A stretch of DNA of 64,000 nt from NCBI GenBank assembly GCA_003194445.1, contig PQXF01000003.1, positions 62,001-126,000 on the forward strand. Reading direction: 5' to 3'. Below are positions 44,971 through 53,797 of the stretch, in pieces. Both the position numbers and the translations under genes were made by a program. Each line of letters begins with the position of its first letter. Position 1 is the first letter of the stretch. This DNA is from Candidatus Methanogaster sp. GTDB lineage: Archaea > Halobacteriota > Methanosarcinia > Methanosarcinales > Methanogasteraceae. The notes under the pieces are model-generated. The model was not told the DNA's origin, searched no databases, and saw only the letters and a list, made by a program, of their open reading frames with translations.

Positions 44971-45594
44971 ATGTCAGAGGTAAAGATAGACCCTGAGCAA
45001 GCTGCGTTGTTGCTAATAGATATGCAGAACGATATTCTTCACGAGAAAGGGAAGCTTGCCGCATCGGGAGTTGGAGTCTGGAAGTTTGCAAAGGAAGTAG
45101 GGATCATCCGTAACACCAGAAAGATGATCGAGATCGCAAGGAAGAATAGCATACCTGTAATCTATGTGAAGATCGTTTTCAGACCGGATTATGCAGATAT
45201 GGGATTGGTTCAATTTTCGCCCTGCACGCTGTGTAGGATGATAAAGGAAGGCAAGGTCTTTAAGGAGGGTACGTGGGGCGCTGAGTATGTCGATGAGCTA
45301 AAACCAGAGGCAGGTGATTATGTCGTTGTCAAAAGAAGGATGAACGCGTTCTATAATACAGATCTGGAAACGTTGTTGAGGGGTCTATGGAGATCGACGC
45401 TTCTAATTTGTGGAGCTATTACAAATTTCTGTGTGGAGGCAACGGTTAGAGGTGCAGTGGATAGGGATTTCGATGCCATCGTGCTGGAGGATTGTACAGC
45501 GAGTGAAAGCAAAGAGATGCAAGAATTTCCGATGAAGGCGATCTTCCCGATGTTAGGAATCGTGACAACAACAGAAGAGTTGGTCGTAGAATAG
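44971..45594 (+). CDS. Isochorismatase-family cysteine hydrolase
   Basis: 207 aa. The catalytic triad of the family is visible: D in LLIDMQND (residue 17), K in VVVKRRMNAF near residue 116, and the nucleophile C in ITNFCVEATVRGA near 152. Members hydrolyse nicotinamide, isochorismate, ureido or other amide/vinyl-ether substrates; the specific one is unknown. GGAG ribosome site in CTGGAGGTA. Located in R2 copy a; the counterpart in R2 copy b is a truncated relic. Confidence 0.85.
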   Translation: MSEVKIDPEQAALLLIDMQNDILHEKGKLAASGVGVWKFAKEVGIIRNTRKMIEIARKNSIPVIYVKIVFRPDYADMGLVQFSPCTLCRMIKEGKVFKEGTWGAEYVDELKPEAGDYVVVKRRMNAFYNTDLETLLRGLWRSTLLICGAITNFCVEATVRGAVDRDFDAIVLEDCTASESKEMQEFPMKAIFPMLGIVTTTEELVVE

Positions 45595-45733
45595 ATTTGG
45601 TGTGTTGGAGTTCCTCCCGGGAAAACCACAGCTTAAAAAAATCCGAGGTGCACAGGGATTTGTCCTTCAAAAAAGGTACTGTGGTAAGTGCATCAAAAAT
45701 AAACAGGAGGAAACTACCAATGAAAAATTATTG
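45595..45733 (+). other. Gene start interrupted by the IS66 element
   Basis: Ends with an AGGAGG ribosome site, 8 bases, then ATGAAAAATTATTG, directly followed by the IS66 terminal repeat. An incoming gene probably began here and lost all but its first four codons when the element or a recombination removed the rest. Confidence 0.45.
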
Positions 45734-47282
45734 GTAACTACTCACCTACACAGCCGGACGGGATAAACGAAATCCCCTCTAAGCGCATCCGACAGTCGCA
45801 TCGAGCATAGGACACCCGTTCTTTCGCACGGTAGATATATACCCAGCAGAATACCACAGAACACATCTGCCCCTATAGCAGTCCGAAATGTGCCTAATAT
45901 CTTCTGCCTCAGTTTCATCATGCGTACGTCCCGTTCAGCCTGGTTATTGTCAAACGGCTTAATCATTGTCGTACATAAATGCTAGCACTTCCTATTTATA
46001 CCCTTTTAACCTATCAAGCAGATTTTTGGGTGGAGATTGTTTAACCCTACCCCTCTTTCCTGGTTCTTTTTGAGGTGGTGGGTTTAATTCCAGTCCCTCC
46101 TCAATGATCTTATCAAATCGATCTTCAAACTCCTTGATTGTATCAGGATCGAGCTCATCTTTGTACGGTCTGGCTTGATCCACCTCTTTCTTGATATCAA
46201 GCAAACATTGGCTCATTTCTTCTGCCCAGTCCTGTTCATACTGAACGTGTTCAAATGTAAGGTCTCTTAAGTGGTGGGCGTTGCAAAGGGCATGTGTTAC
46301 GTCAGTGTAATTGAAATATGGCGCCCAGTGATCATGCATAGCAACTCCATCGAATTCTGCTAAAATTCCCATCACGTCCATCGCATCCTTTCCGCGCTTC
46401 GGATGCACAATATGATACGTCAACTCGTGAGTGTTGGCAACATGGAGCCAGTTTTAGCTTACCCTCCCTTCGCAAACCAGTTTCATCGAAATTAACTACG
46501 TGGGAGTTTATCAACAGCTCTTTAATCACCTCATTAGCTGGTTTAACGTTCTCTGCACATCTTGCATTCGCCTGGAGAATAAATGCCTCCGTTGGGCGGT
46601 GATCAAAGATATCCTCAAAAAAGTCCCCGACACGTTCCAACGGGACAAACTGGTAGTTGGTCTGGTAGACTGCCATCGCTCTGACCCGATTGCCATATTG
46701 CACCGATGCAGTGACGTCTGGTGGAAATAAAGCCATGTTGCGTGCGCCCGCAATGAGGGCACGTCTTGATCTCTGCTTGATGTTCTGTAACCTCGATTTT
46801 TACGGGAGGAATGTCAAAAGACCTGCCGCTTCTGATAGTCATCCGCTTCGACATCTTCGAGAGTTGCGCCACACACTGTGCACCGATCTGCGACGTGCAC
46901 TTCTATGTGATCCGGTTCTTCCACAGGTTCCAGTGTGCGACCAACATGCCCCTCCTGTCCACCGTTCTTCTTCTTGCCCCGCAATCTCAGAGCTTTTGGT
47001 ACGGGGCGTCTTTTTGAGTCCATCACTGGATGGGGGCTTGCTGCTGTTTTTGCTGTTCTTGTTCAGCTGATCTTGCATGGTCTGTAATTCCCAGATGAGG
47101 TAATCGAATAGTTGGATGATAGCCTCTTCCCCTTGCTGGTAAGCGGCATGAATCTCATCGTGAGTAGGTATGCACATTGTGTCCTCCATCCATCAAACGA
47201 AATGTTTTATTCACAACCATTGCGATGGTACATATAATTTCATTAATAATAAATTTTGCGGTGGTGGGGGGTGAGTAGTTAC
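45734..47282 (-). mobile_element. Degenerate IS66-family insertion sequence
   Basis: 1549 bp bounded by matching inverted ends GTAACTACTCACC (45734-45746) and GGTGAGTAGTTAC (47270-47282). No clear 8-bp duplication flanks it (AATTATTG against AAATAAAT), in line with age or later recombination. Its single transposase gene is broken into several frames. The right boundary is exactly where the R1 copy b homology begins. Confidence 0.85.
45742..47189 (-). pseudogene. IS66-type DDE transposase, multiply frameshifted
   Basis: Read from 47189 downward. The N-terminal leader and NSKNSSKPPSSD motif are followed in other frames by GQEGHVGRTLEPVEEPD, a CPHCGRTQ zinc-ribbon part, VNFDETGLR (first catalytic Asp), HDHWAPYFNY (second Asp region) and DNNQAERDVRMMKLRQKI (third, Glu). 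At least five frame changes are needed, so it cannot make an active enzyme. Confidence 0.88.
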
Positions 47283-47460
47283 AAATAAATTAGGTAGATT
47301 TTTAAAGAAATTAGATGATGAAAATTCGGACTATTGCAGGTTAATTTCCAAATCCAAAAAAGGAATTGAATCAGCTCAAAAACTTGGTAAAGCTTATAAC
47401 AAATTTACTCAATGGATTCCTGCATTGCCTGTTGTACCGGATTTGTTTTTAGGAGACTAA
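47283..47460 (+). pseudogene. C-terminal fragment of a second LRR-Roc GTPase
   Basis: The last 55 codons read FLKKLDDENSDYC to VVPDLFLGD, similar (about 60 percent) to the end of the LRR-Roc protein at 38262-41198. Everything upstream is replaced by the IS66 element. This shows that another complete LRR-Roc gene once preceded the second R1 repeat. Confidence 0.8.
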
Positions 47461-48142
47461 AAGGCGCATTTAAGGATTGTGAGGCTCTGACCGAAACAAC
47501 GCGCTGGATGATGTAATCGATGATGCAATGGTTACTTCTCGCATTTGGAATTATTAGGGTCCGCGGCACCACCTGCATGAATCTATCCGAGGGTCTATTA
47601 TCAGGCAGTCTCACCAGTTCTCCGAGCCCGCTGCCACACAGGAGGCGGTGCGAGGCGGAACAGTTCCGCTGCCAGCAGGGTTCACTGCTGAAGAGGTGAT
47701 AAAGAACACCACTGCCGGCTGCTGATCGGCTACCTCTTCGGCAGGCACGTCCTGAAGACATGCCCGGTGCTGCTCATGGGCACAGGTCACTGACGCGATT
47801 GCAAGCGGTGCGGCACCCGGGTGTCGGTAAGGAGGAAGCCAGATGCCAACGCTCGGGTTACACAGGCGCTTATGCATCTGACAATGCGCTGCTGACGATG
47901 GCTGGTAGTGCGATTCTGCTTCTGTAGGGGGATGGGGTGGTTTTTATTGGTCATGTTGATTGCGGTAGGGGGCGTGGGGGTCGGTTAGTTTTATATATTA
48001 TGGCAGCACGGGTTATAATTATATAATATGATGCGATATATATGGCGGGCTTATGGTATTGCTGCTTAAATGCAGCGGTGGGATGCGCGGCATGAAATCG
48101 CTAGGTACATGCCCTGTACTTATGTGCGGGGTTTAGTGACTT
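47461..48142 (+). repeat. Direct repeat R1, copy b
   Basis: About 95 percent identical by eye to 41199-41883 and, like it, directly follows the LRR-Roc C-terminus. It ends at GTGACTT (48136-48142), after which a HEPN module follows in place of the cyclase. Non-coding. The stretch 48143-48445 shows no gene I can support. Confidence 0.85.
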
Positions 48143-48445
48143 CGGGAGACTGGCACGATGTCAATGATATGGGGGTCGGGGGTGAATCGGGTGGTTGAAA
48201 AGGTCTGATTCTGATGGATTCTGTGGTTTTCGAAAGATACCGAAAGAAAGCGGCGCATACACGGTTCTGAAGAGGTACATCTCATGAGAACTGGCTGCGA
48301 AACCACGCGATTTCCGCATATGCGAGGTCTACTGCTAGCGACCACAGAAAACAGCAGAACCAGGAAAAGGTTTTGTGGGGTGCAATGGGACGACAATCTT
48401 AAATATGCAATTGATACATATATTCTAATCATAAAGGAGACGAAC

Positions 48446-49066
48446 ATGGAAGCGAAACTTAGACGAGCGGATATTGTGATATTGGCTTCGGCTCACAATC
48501 CTAGCATAATGGCCCCACAATGGCTCAAGGATAAATCCTTGATAGTTGAAGAACCCACACAGTTTGTACACACTCCCGATTTCTCTCTGTTTGAATCGGA
48601 GTCTTTTTTATTGGTAGTTGATAATCAGCGGATGCAAATCACAGTTAAAAAGCAAGATAATCGGTCAGTAGAATCTTTAGCAAATATCGCTAGTAACTAT
48701 CTAAAATTATTACCTCACATTCCATACAAGGCACTTGGTTTAAACTTTGTATGGAGTATTGAGGTTGATGATGGGAAGGAACTTCCAAAAATTGAGCTTA
48801 ATATAAATAAAAGCGATTTAATGTCAGTTTTTGAGGGTCGCGAAATTGAATGTGGAGGTATCATCTACGCGAGGAAAGAACCATATATGCTTAAAGTTGT
48901 TATCGAACTTCGGGGGGAAGACGTCATTGTTCACAATTTCAATTACAATTATGAGCTTGAAGGTATGTCTGTGGAAGATATAGTAAAATTGGTAAATAAT
49001 TTTTTAACCATGAAAGAAGATTCATCGAGTATTGTTAAAGGTCTTTACTCGATAGGAGAAAAGTAG
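48446..49066 (+). CDS. Unknown protein of a three-gene HEPN module
   Basis: 206 aa from ATG 48446 with AAAGGAGACG upstream; the long N-terminal extension in the same frame has no ribosome site. Not recognised. Starts with a strand IVILASAHNPSIM, then FVHTPDFSLFESESFLLVVD and a C-terminal helix. No membrane segments, no nucleotide-binding motif. Its stop abuts the next ATG. Probably a partner or sensor for the HEPN protein. Confidence 0.65.
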   Translation: MEAKLRRADIVILASAHNPSIMAPQWLKDKSLIVEEPTQFVHTPDFSLFESESFLLVVDNQRMQITVKKQDNRSVESLANIASNYLKLLPHIPYKALGLNFVWSIEVDDGKELPKIELNINKSDLMSVFEGREIECGGIIYARKEPYMLKVVIELRGEDVIVHNFNYNYELEGMSVEDIVKLVNNFLTMKEDSSSIVKGLYSIGEK

Positions 49067-49708
49067 ATGGTCGATCCACACCACACAAGTACCGAAGGGA
49101 TAGAAATGGGAACGATGTGGGGGGAAAGAGAAGCGTTAATGAGCGTTGGCTTTATGAGACCTCCAAACACTTTTTCGGAACTTCAACCTACCACCACAGC
49201 GCCAAATATCTATTCAGCGTATCGTCTTCTTTTTAACACTGTTTCCCAAAGGCTTGCAAGGGGGGAAGAATTGGGGTATGAGCAGTATTATAGTGTTGAT
49301 CGTGCGAGTAAAAGCTTGCATTCGCTGATAGACTCGATTGCCGGCACGTCCCGGGATGAAACTTTATCAACTTATCCTACTTCGGATTTACGAAAGTTAG
49401 AACAGCATTATATCTTCCGAAATCAATCTGAAGTTATGAATTTTGCTGTGAACAATTCTTCCCTTTTACAGCCCCTCCATGAAGCTTATGACCAGATTAG
49501 AAATTATTTTGGAGAGTCTGTACAGGCAGTTCTTGAGGTCGTTACCGACCCCGAGTTTGTAGAAGATCAGGAATTAGTGATTTATATTCGCACAGACATT
49601 TCGCCAGATGAAGCATTGAAAAAACTTGAACAGATTGATAATGCATGGTGGTTGGACGTTCCTGCTGATGCGCGGAAAAAGCTATGTATTAACGTGGAAT
49701 TTATATGA
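49067..49708 (+). CDS. Unknown protein of the HEPN module
   Basis: 213 aa. The N-terminal half is polar, and residues 150-213 form a conserved-looking domain (SVQAVLEVVTDPE, then ELVIYIRTDISPDEALKKLEQID). Similar proteins occur next to HEPN genes and I do not know their function. The gene starts immediately after the previous stop and its own stop overlaps the HEPN start by 4 bases. It is the best candidate for the antitoxin or regulator of the HEPN protein, by position only. Confidence 0.65.
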   Translation: MVDPHHTSTEGIEMGTMWGEREALMSVGFMRPPNTFSELQPTTTAPNIYSAYRLLFNTVSQRLARGEELGYEQYYSVDRASKSLHSLIDSIAGTSRDETLSTYPTSDLRKLEQHYIFRNQSEVMNFAVNNSSLLQPLHEAYDQIRNYFGESVQAVLEVVTDPEFVEDQELVIYIRTDISPDEALKKLEQIDNAWWLDVPADARKKLCINVEFI

Positions 49709-50094
49709 CTTTCGATTGGTCGGCGTATTTGAAACTTGCACAAGAACTTGCCGGAGATGACACAGGTTCGCCTGGTGAAGAGGCTAAGTTACGTTCTTCT
49801 GTTAGCAGGGCTTACTATGCAGCTTTCTGTAAAGCACGAAATCACTTACGTGATATCGATGGGCATCAAATACTTTCGGCGGATCCACCGAAAGTAAATG
49901 TTCATAAGTACGTTCGAGATGAATTCAAGAATAGCTCCGATATATCACGTAAAAAGATAGGAGATAATCTGAATCGACTAAGAATACACAGAAACAAAGC
50001 AGATTACAACGACGTTGTAACCGGGCTACCACAACTGACGACAGCGTCTTTAAAATGGACTCATGATGTTATCTCTGCACTAAACACCCTCTAA
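49705..50094 (+). CDS. HEPN-domain protein
   Basis: 129 aa all-helical. An N-terminal VSRAYYAAFCKARNHL segment and the C-terminal RLRIHRNKADYNDV motif (R-x3-H-R-N type, about residues 93-102) mark a HEPN RNase-like fold. HEPN proteins act as toxins or nuclease effectors in defence systems and toxin-antitoxin pairs. ATGA overlap with the preceding gene. Directly followed by the second R2 repeat. Confidence 0.8.
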   Translation: MTFDWSAYLKLAQELAGDDTGSPGEEAKLRSSVSRAYYAAFCKARNHLRDIDGHQILSADPPKVNVHKYVRDEFKNSSDISRKKIGDNLNRLRIHRNKADYNDVVTGLPQLTTASLKWTHDVISALNTL

Positions 50095-50472
50095 TTAAGA
50101 ATGTGTCAGCATGGCCCCACCCCACATCTATCCACGATCACACCAACACGCGACCCCCATCGGTCAAAGATGCCCCGTACTTCAGTACGGAGTATAGTGA
50201 CTTCGGAAAACTATCATGTTGGGCGCAGCCGGTCGGCGCCGGGTACTGCATGGACGCGGTGTTTTGTGACCATGGATCAAAAGACGTAATGTAGACGAAG
50301 AGTGAATACGGATGTGCGATGATTGAAGTTCACCCGGAAGGATGCAGATGGATGGGTCCCGGTTCGGACATAACGCCAGATAAGTAAGACATGCGAACTC
50401 GGGTTCGGATATAGAGCGCATGGGCGATTGCGACATCAGTTTAATAGACATAAGCAGAATATATAGTAAATA

Positions 50473-50747
50473 ATGGCAGTTCAGTTCATTCTCACGGATT
50501 ACGTAAGCCAGCTATTGGCACATGCAGTCTACGGCAAACCGGATGACTGCACTTATGCCGGGCGAATTCCACAATGTAGAGGAGGGGCAAGCATTCGGAG
50601 CAACCCTCGCGTGAATGCGAGGATGAGACCCACTCCACCCTCGAGGATTGGATTCTGGTTGGTCTCAAGCTGGGACATCCTTTACCCGTGATTGCTGAAA
50701 TTAATCTGAATAAGGATCTGGCTTATGAGCCCGTGGAAGCCCTGTAA
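50473..50747 (+). pseudogene. HicB-like antitoxin relic, second copy
   Basis: Copy of 43701-43975 with the same two frameshifts and only a few substitutions, so the gene was already broken when the segment was duplicated. Confidence 0.75.
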
Positions 50748-50957
50748 ACGCCGAGACTTTATCCGGCGGATGCGTAAGTTGGGTTTTGATTGCACCCTAT
50801 TCCGGTACACGCCATCAATTTATGATCCATGGGCAGAATCGTATGGCGATCCCTTCTAATGCTAAAATATTCCGTGCCTCAGCTTCGGATGATGATTCGT
50901 GAGGTTGAAGGGATCCTGAATAGGGGTATTACGGTGAATGAGTGGAATAAATTATGA
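50725..50957 (+). pseudogene. HicA-like interferase relic, second copy
   Basis: Copy of 43953-44185 and frameshifted in the same places. Starts at ATG 50725 inside the HicB relic, with the TRHQF catalytic-His region in a shifted frame. Confidence 0.75.
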
Positions 50958-51112
50958 TCTACGCTTCCTATGTTGGATCAGGGATTGTTATCCTGTGTGT
51001 CGTTGGCGTCCCGTACTCTAAAACCCGTAAGCCTGCTTCTAAAAATGCGCTGCAACCGCAATCCTTATCATCTGATAGACTGATGGCAGAATCGTGCATG
51101 TTGCCCGTATGA
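50954..51112 (+). CDS. Possible small membrane peptide, second copy
   Basis: Identical in frame and sequence to 44182-44340. Preservation across the duplication is expected because of its recency, so it does not prove coding. Confidence 0.3.
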   Translation: MIYASYVGSGIVILCVVGVPYSKTRKPASKNALQPQSLSSDRLMAESCMLPV

Positions 51113-51234
51113 TGTGCCCCCCCCATCTGAGATAACAGATGCATTTCAAGGCTAAGATGGGTGATTGTTGAATTGTTAGTGAGTTCATTGCCGGCACAGC
51201 AGGATGCGCGAAAATTAGTAGGAGGTAAAGAAAA

Positions 51235-51729
51235 ATGGTTAGTATCGAAGATATTCCGGCAGAGGTGAGATGGGAGATTGCAGCTAAAGCAGCGAGCGCA
51301 ACACCATTGGCTTATGACATGGTCTTTCGGGAAGCTCTTGGCGATAAGTACGACGAGATCGAGCGTCCGATCTATGTCGAAGCAGGAAAGGAGATGAAGA
51401 GCCTTGCAACGGCTCTGGGTCTGCCAACGGATAATGCCAGAGACCTTGACGATGCTCAGAACGTTCTTACGACGATCCTCTACGGACCCGAGTTTGAGTT
51501 TGGAAATGTCGAAGGTACCGGAGATAGGGCAGTAGGTAAGGCGACCGGGTGTGCCGTGTTGAATCGGGCATTGGAGATGGGACTGGATCCGAAAATCTGT
51601 CTCGAAGCGTGTCAGACATTCTGTAAATCGACTATCGAGAACTTAAACCCGAAGTACACCACAAGGTCTATCAGGAATATGTGCGCCGGCGACCCTTACT
51701 GCGAGATGGTGATCGAGCTTAGGGGATAA
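51235..51729 (+). CDS. 164-aa ATC-hydrolase-like protein (tentative), copy b
   Basis: Paralogue of 44462-44956, intact, with substitutions spread along the protein (for example IV to MV near residue 30, TS to AT near 53, QRFTKN to TRSIRN near the end) and all Cys kept. Both copies remaining open while the isochorismatase next to this one has decayed suggests this protein is the part under selection. AGGAGG ribosome site upstream, as in copy a. Confidence 0.7.
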   Translation: MVSIEDIPAEVRWEIAAKAASATPLAYDMVFREALGDKYDEIERPIYVEAGKEMKSLATALGLPTDNARDLDDAQNVLTTILYGPEFEFGNVEGTGDRAVGKATGCAVLNRALEMGLDPKICLEACQTFCKSTIENLNPKYTTRSIRNMCAGDPYCEMVIELRG

Positions 51730-51743
51730 ATAAGGGCGTAAAG

Positions 51744-51853
51744 ATATCAGAGATAGAAATAGACCCCGAGTAAGCTGCGTTGTCGCTAATAGCTATGCAA
51801 AACGATGCTCTTCATGAGAAAGGGAAGTTTGCCGTATTAGGTGTTTGGAAAGA
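51744..51853 (+). pseudogene. Isochorismatase-family relic
   Basis: Aligns with the first 110 bases of the gene at 44971. The start ATG is ATA, a CAA codon is now TAA, the catalytic Asp of LLIDMQND is Ala, and sequence similarity stops at about 51853 just before the KAP gene. Confidence 0.8.
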
Positions 51854-51886
51854 ACGAGATACTGTTCTACAACGAGAGGTGCCATT

Positions 51887-53458
51887 ATGTCTGAAGCTGT
51901 GATGAAAAACGACGAACCGGCGGAAAGTGATGGGTTAAATCGCGGTGAGTATGTGGAAACGTTCGCGAAAATCGCGACGACGTGCGACACGCCGATGGTG
52001 ATTGGACTCTACGGTAGTTGGGGGGTTGGAAAGACATCCCTTATGAAACTGATCGAAGCGGAGATCGATCCCGGCAAATCGACAACACAAACGGTCTGGT
52101 TTGACGCATGGCTCTACCAGTTCGATGAGCATCCGGTAATGGGTTTGTTGCATAAGATGGTCGTTGACCTCGAAGTCACAGAAGAAACAGAGGTCAAGGA
52201 AAGAATATATCGTATTGCGCGGGCTCTTGGTCCAGGAATACTCACAGGAATGGTCAAGGCGACCACACACATCGACTTGAGTGGTATTGCCGAAGCCTTC
52301 AGCCGCTACGAGGAAGAGGACTTCAGAATTCAGGAAGATCGAGTAAATCTACGTGAGAACTTTCAGAAACTTATCGAGAAAGTGCAAACGGCGAAGGGTG
52401 GCAGGAAGAGGATCGTATTCTTCATCGATGATCTGGATCGATGCATGCCCGACCATATCCTATCAGTTCTTGAAGCCTTGAAACTGTACCTAAATCTTGA
52501 GGGGTGTGTGTACTTCCTCGGGTTAGATCGCCATGCTCTGGAGGACAGTATACGGTATCATTACAAGGATTTTGATTTTGATATGGAGGCGACCAGTTAC
52601 CTTGACAAGATCATCCAGCTTCCATTCGAAATCCCACCTGTTGATCCGGATTGCATAGAATCGTTCATTCACTCTTTCCTCCCCAATGGGAAAGAATATG
52701 AAAAGCTTAATGATTGTGCGGAGATTTTGAAAATTGGACTCGGTGGTAATCCTCGAGGGATAAAAAGGTTCATCAATACCCTACTGCTTAACGACCACCT
52801 CGCCAGAACGAGAAAATTGTCTAAATATGATCCAAAGATCCTCACCACCCTTCTGGTGATTCAGTACCGTAATAGAGATCTGTACGATATGATCTCCGAA
52901 GATCCTTCATTGCTGGTCGACCAAAATACAGAGGAGTGGGAGACTCGTATTAAAGGACACAAATATCTTAAAGAGGTGCTGGAACTGGTGACACTTCCGG
53001 ATAATGCAGAAGGTCTGGAGCCCTACATCTATCTCACGGACGTAGCAGGAATTGTGACTGAGGTACTGCAGGATGAGCGAGGCTTCTACACGGAGGAGGG
53101 ATTGGATCAACTCCTTGCCGCTTCAGGAAAGCTCAGCGACGATGAATACATTTGCGACAAGCTCCCGCTCTACAAAACAATGAGACAACGCACGTGGTTG
53201 GTGGCAACCAATCGAAATCTGTTCTATCTTCTTGATGACGAAAAAGCCAGAAGATATAAAAGTGTGATTAAATGGGTACAACCATTCTCTTCGGCAACTC
53301 CGTTGCAGGTGCGGGCTTATATCTCCGAAAAGGGACTGCATGTGGTCGACATCGGTAAGAGAAAAGGGTGGCTCTACTCACATAACATGTACCCCAGAAG
53401 CGAAGAACTCGCCAAAAAGGTGGAAAAAATGATAGCTCTTGCATTAGCTTCAGATTAA
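51887..53458 (+). CDS. KAP family P-loop NTPase
   Basis: 523 aa from ATG 51887 with GAGAGGTG upstream; an earlier in-frame codon at 51845 has no site. Walker A is GSWGVGKT at residues 43-50 and the extended Walker B FFIDDLDRCMPD near 177-188, both classic for KAP NTPases. The C-terminal 200 residues include a segment of unknown type ending with a Lys-rich helix. No strong membrane segment, unlike many KAP proteins. KAP NTPases occur in prokaryotic defence and conflict systems. Lies just past R2 copy b, the third cargo of the island. Confidence 0.85.
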   Translation: MSEAVMKNDEPAESDGLNRGEYVETFAKIATTCDTPMVIGLYGSWGVGKTSLMKLIEAEIDPGKSTTQTVWFDAWLYQFDEHPVMGLLHKMVVDLEVTEETEVKERIYRIARALGPGILTGMVKATTHIDLSGIAEAFSRYEEEDFRIQEDRVNLRENFQKLIEKVQTAKGGRKRIVFFIDDLDRCMPDHILSVLEALKLYLNLEGCVYFLGLDRHALEDSIRYHYKDFDFDMEATSYLDKIIQLPFEIPPVDPDCIESFIHSFLPNGKEYEKLNDCAEILKIGLGGNPRGIKRFINTLLLNDHLARTRKLSKYDPKILTTLLVIQYRNRDLYDMISEDPSLLVDQNTEEWETRIKGHKYLKEVLELVTLPDNAEGLEPYIYLTDVAGIVTEVLQDERGFYTEEGLDQLLAASGKLSDDEYICDKLPLYKTMRQRTWLVATNRNLFYLLDDEKARRYKSVIKWVQPFSSATPLQVRAYISEKGLHVVDIGKRKGWLYSHNMYPRSEELAKKVEKMIALALASD

Positions 53459-53797
53459 GTGGTAACCGAGACACCATCTAAAAAATTGGTGAATTATGAT
53501 ACTTATTGTAGATGCAGATTTCACAAATTTACGCAGATCTTGCCTTGAATCAGTGTAATCAGCATCAATGGCTCAGCCGCTGCCCGCTCTTCTCACAGAT
53601 AGTGGATAAAAACAACATTAGCCACCGATTAACAGAGATGAACACAGATTACAGGTCGTTTGTACCGTTGGATTCATTTAAACACTCCACACGATATTGA
53701 GCAGGTACCAGAAACGCACGCGTTGGAACCAAGAACACCAGCCCGAATCACCACCCCACCAGAAATCGTTAAAACCCACCAAGCATACACTTCACAC
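53459..53797. other. Intergenic stretch with fragments of dispersed repeats
   Basis: No gene supported. Contains GATTAACAGAGATGAACACAG-like sequence around 53630 and ATTTCACAAATTTACGCAG near 53518, similar to cacagattaca-type intergenic repeats seen also near 14430. Confidence 0.4.

Larger units (their letters stand above)
43427..45090 (+). repeat. Direct repeat R2, copy a
   Basis: Matches 50197-51853 at a constant offset of about 6770 bases. It begins at a GTGACTTC motif and contains the HicBA relic, a small open frame, the 164-aa gene, and the isochorismatase start. The non-coding first half is over 95 percent identical by eye, so the duplication is recent. Confidence 0.9.
50197..51853 (+). 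repeat. Direct repeat R2, copy b
   Basis: Begins at a GTGACTTC motif preceded by a small hairpin (CCGTACTTCAGTACGG at 50175-50190) and matches 43427-45090. Ends inside the isochorismatase reading frame, where it is replaced by the promoter region of the KAP NTPase. Confidence 0.9.

Noticed and set aside
46500-47070. Plus-strand open frames of 70-126 codons in the IS66 region
   Set aside because: They are antisense to the broken transposase, which has clear family motifs on the minus strand.
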